From the NCBI GenBank assembly GCA_020160915.1, contig JAIUPK010000003.1:434001-498000 (forward strand): a stretch of 64,000 nucleotides of DNA, written 5' to 3'. Under the pieces are notes generated by a model that was given only the letters and a program-made list of their open reading frames with translations, was not told the DNA's origin and did no database searches. Shown piece after piece: positions 62,267-64,000 of the stretch. The stretch's first letter is position 1, and each line of letters begins with the position of its first letter. The position numbers and the translations under genes were made by a program. Source of the DNA: Actinomycetota bacterium (GTDB taxonomy: Bacteria; Actinomycetota; Actinomycetes; Actinomycetales; Microbacteriaceae).

Positions 62267-63763
62267 ATGTCGCAGCTGACCCTGGCACTGCGCGACATCA
62301 GTAAGTCGTTCGGGGGCGTTGAGGTTCTCCACAAGGTGAGCCTCAACGCCCTCGGCGGCGAAGTTCTCGCCCTCCTGGGCGAGAACGGCGCCGGCAAGTC
62401 GACACTGGTGAAAATACTCGCGGGAGACTACACGCCCGACGGCGGCGAGGTCGTCGTCGATGATGTTCCCGCACCCGGCCTCAACCCCCGCACCGCGCGC
62501 AAGCTCGGCATCCGGATGATCCATCAGGAATTCCAGGATGCCGGAGCCCTCACGGTCGCGGAGAACATCAGCCTCGGCCGGTGGCCGACTGCCGGAGGGC
62601 TCGTCTCGTGGCGGCGCCTCAAGCAACGCGCGGATGACGTACTCGGGCAGATGGGGGTCGATATCGATCCCGGCGCCCTGGTGAGCTCCCTCAGGGTCGG
62701 AGAGCGCCAGGTCGTCGAGATCGCCCGAGCTCTGGCGGACGACGCCAAGCTCCTGATCCTCGACGAACCGACCGCAGCCCTGTCGCAGCAGGAGGTGGAC
62801 CGCCTCTTCGAGTGGGTCCGCCGGCTGCGCGACAACGGGGTGTGCATCGTCTACATCACGCACCGTCTCGACGAAGTCTTCGAACTCGCCGACCGCGTGC
62901 AGGTGCTTCGTAACGGCGATGTCGCCCTCACCTCACCGACCTCCGACGTCACCCGTCGCCAGCTCGTCGAGGCCATGGTCGGTCGCGACATCGGCGAGGT
63001 CTCGCGCCCCGCCAGCGCAGGCGCCGGGGCCGACGGCGAACCCATGATCACGATCGACGACCTTCATGTCGACGACCAGGTCGCAGGCCTCACGCTCACG
63101 GTGCGCAAGGGTGAGGTGGTGTGCCTCTACGGCAAGCTCGGCAGCGGCACTACGCAAGTGGCCGAAGTGTGCTTCGGCATCCGCAAGCCCACGGGCGGCA
63201 CCCTCGACATCGCGGGCACCAGCGGCTTTCCTTCGGCGCCGACCGCGGCCATCCGTCGCGGCGTCGGCTACCTGCCACCCGACCGCAAGCGCGAGGGCGC
63301 GTTCATGAGTCGCTCGGTGATCGAGAACCTCGCCGCGGCCTCGTGGGGCAAGCTCGCCATCGGCAACCTGTTCGTGACCGCCGGGATGGAGAAAACCGCA
63401 TACTCGCGCTGGTCGTCGAAGCTCGGCATCAAGTCGGCCGACCCCGCGAACCAGCAGATCTCGCAGCTCTCCGGTGGCAACCAGCAGAAGGTCATGCTGG
63501 CCCGCTGGCTCGAGCGCACCTCGAATCCCCTCGTGCTCGTCGAGCCCACTCGCGGCGTCGATGTGGGCGCACGGCAGGAGATCTACGCGGCTATCCGCGA
63601 CCTTGCCGCCGAGGGGCAGGCAGTACTCGTGGTGACGTCCGACTACGAGGAGGCAGTGCAACTGTCAGACCGCGTCGTCGTGATGCAACGCGGGCAGCAA
63701 GTCGCGGAGTTCGACGGCAACGACGTCACCGCCCAGAATCTAACCATTGCAGCAGGAGGCTGA
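62267..63763 (+). CDS. Ribose-type sugar ABC transporter, double ATP-binding protein
   Basis: 498-residue RbsA-like protein with two ATPase halves. First half: Walker A GENGAGKSTL, signature SLRVGERQVVEIARAL, Walker B LLILDEPTAALS, H-loop YITHRLDEV. Second half: degenerate Walker A LYGKLGSGTTQV, as usual in the family, and QLSGGNQQKVMLARWL with VLVEPTRGVDVGA. Starts six bases after the binding-protein stop. Confidence 0.93.
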   Translation: MSQLTLALRDISKSFGGVEVLHKVSLNALGGEVLALLGENGAGKSTLVKILAGDYTPDGGEVVVDDVPAPGLNPRTARKLGIRMIHQEFQDAGALTVAENISLGRWPTAGGLVSWRRLKQRADDVLGQMGVDIDPGALVSSLRVGERQVVEIARALADDAKLLILDEPTAALSQQEVDRLFEWVRRLRDNGVCIVYITHRLDEVFELADRVQVLRNGDVALTSPTSDVTRRQLVEAMVGRDIGEVSRPASAGAGADGEPMITIDDLHVDDQVAGLTLTVRKGEVVCLYGKLGSGTTQVAEVCFGIRKPTGGTLDIAGTSGFPSAPTAAIRRGVGYLPPDRKREGAFMSRSVIENLAAASWGKLAIGNLFVTAGMEKTAYSRWSSKLGIKSADPANQQISQLSGGNQQKVMLARWLERTSNPLVLVEPTRGVDVGARQEIYAAIRDLAAEGQAVLVVTSDYEEAVQLSDRVVVMQRGQQVAEFDGNDVTAQNLTIAAGG

Positions 63764-63764
63764 C

Positions 63765-64000
63765 GTGACAGTTCCACTCGACACCGCCATCGAACCGGTC
63801 GAGGACCGAAAGCCCACGAGGAGTCGGCGACGCATTCCCGAGACCGCCGTACTCGCGGGCGTGCTTCTGGCTCTGGCGATCTTCTTCTCCACCCAGTCAG
63901 AGTTCTACCTGACCCCGAACAACCTGCTCAACATCCTCGTGAGCGCCTCGGTCATCGGCATCATCGCCGCCCCCGGCACGCTACTGCTGGTCGCGGGCCA
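63765..64000 (+). CDS. Ribose-type sugar ABC transporter permease, truncated by window edge
   Basis: Only the first 78 residues are visible. GTG start at 63765 with AGGAGG five bases upstream. A basic N-terminus is followed by hydrophobic VLAGVLLALAIFFS and the family string LLNILVSASVIGIIA of RbsC-type permeases. Completes the importer with the two preceding genes. Confidence 0.85.
   Translation, partial: MTVPLDTAIEPVEDRKPTRSRRRIPETAVLAGVLLALAIFFSTQSEFYLTPNNLLNILVSASVIGIIAAPGTLLLVAG

Noticed and set aside
61166..62863. Minus-strand open frame of 565 codons across the sugar-binding protein
   Set aside because: Runs through a strong promoter region and opposite two well-supported genes.
62267..63763. 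Degenerate second Walker A motif (GKLGSGTTQV) as a sign of decay
   Set aside because: RbsA-type double ATPases normally have one non-canonical site, so this is not evidence for a broken gene.

Overview
This 64 kb window comes from a high-GC actinobacterium, most likely a member of the Microbacteriaceae. The evidence is pervasive GTG starts with strong G/C codon bias, actinobacterial gene blocks (tRNA-Trp-secE-nusG-rplK-rplA and rplJ-rplL with an L10 leader), many LacI-regulated sugar loci, and an intergenic inverted repeat of the type GGTTTCGATACG...CTACTCAACC, which I recall from Microbacteriaceae genomes. Everything here is chromosomal in character. I see no phage, plasmid, insertion sequence, CRISPR array or rRNA.

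Layout. (1) 1-8 kb: an L-arabinose locus on the minus strand: a ChvE/XylF-type sugar-binding lipoprotein (cut by the window edge), two AraD-like epimerases, araA, araB and two LacI regulators. Recognisable -35/-10 elements overlap palindromic operators, and one araD copy appears to be leaderless. (2) 8-14.8 kb: a membrane protein, a divergent cyclase-family hydrolase with an amino-acid permease, and a coupled pair of membrane glycosyltransferases (GT39-like, and GT2 fused to GtrA). (3) 14.8-17.4 kb: transsulfuration genes (cystathionine gamma-synthase, cystathionine beta-synthase). (4) 17.6-21.3 kb: a class III nucleotide-cyclase-like receptor next to an MscS channel with a cyclic-nucleotide-binding domain; both appear to have altered key residues. 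(5) 21.4-26.8 kb: an ABC exporter and an alpha-glucoside-type ABC importer with two LacI-type operators. (6) 27.4-28.7 kb: rplJ-rplL with leader and terminators. (7) 28.7-40.6 kb: mixed genes, including a hydrolase, an anchored secreted protein, a two-component system divergent from a MacB-like ABC pair, a sugar oxidoreductase/isomerase pair, a stand-alone YqaJ nuclease, DUF998, Nudix, an oxidoreductase and GNAT. (8) 40.6-44.8 kb: rplA, rplK, nusG, secE, tRNA-Trp and an aspartate aminotransferase.

(9) 44.8-64 kb is the most unusual region: a sugar-acid catabolic island. It encodes a 2-oxoacid dehydrogenase E1 alpha/beta with a free-standing lipoyl domain, a DapB-like dehydrogenase, two enolase-superfamily dehydratases, four SDRs, an alcohol dehydrogenase, an amidohydrolase lactonase, a phosphotriesterase-like hydrolase, a VOC protein, an SGNH esterase, a rhamnose-mutarotase-like protein, a LacI regulator, a ribose-type ABC importer and a 371-residue protein I cannot place. 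Seven copies of one 14-bp palindrome (consensus TRGAAWCGWTTCCA) lie at the promoters of this island. Most abut or overlap a readable -10 box, which makes the island look like one LacI regulon. The gene set resembles a non-phosphorylating deoxysugar or uronate/aldonate pathway: mutarotase, dehydrogenase, lactonase, dehydratase, second dehydrogenase, cleavage. The actual substrate cannot be read from sequence alone.
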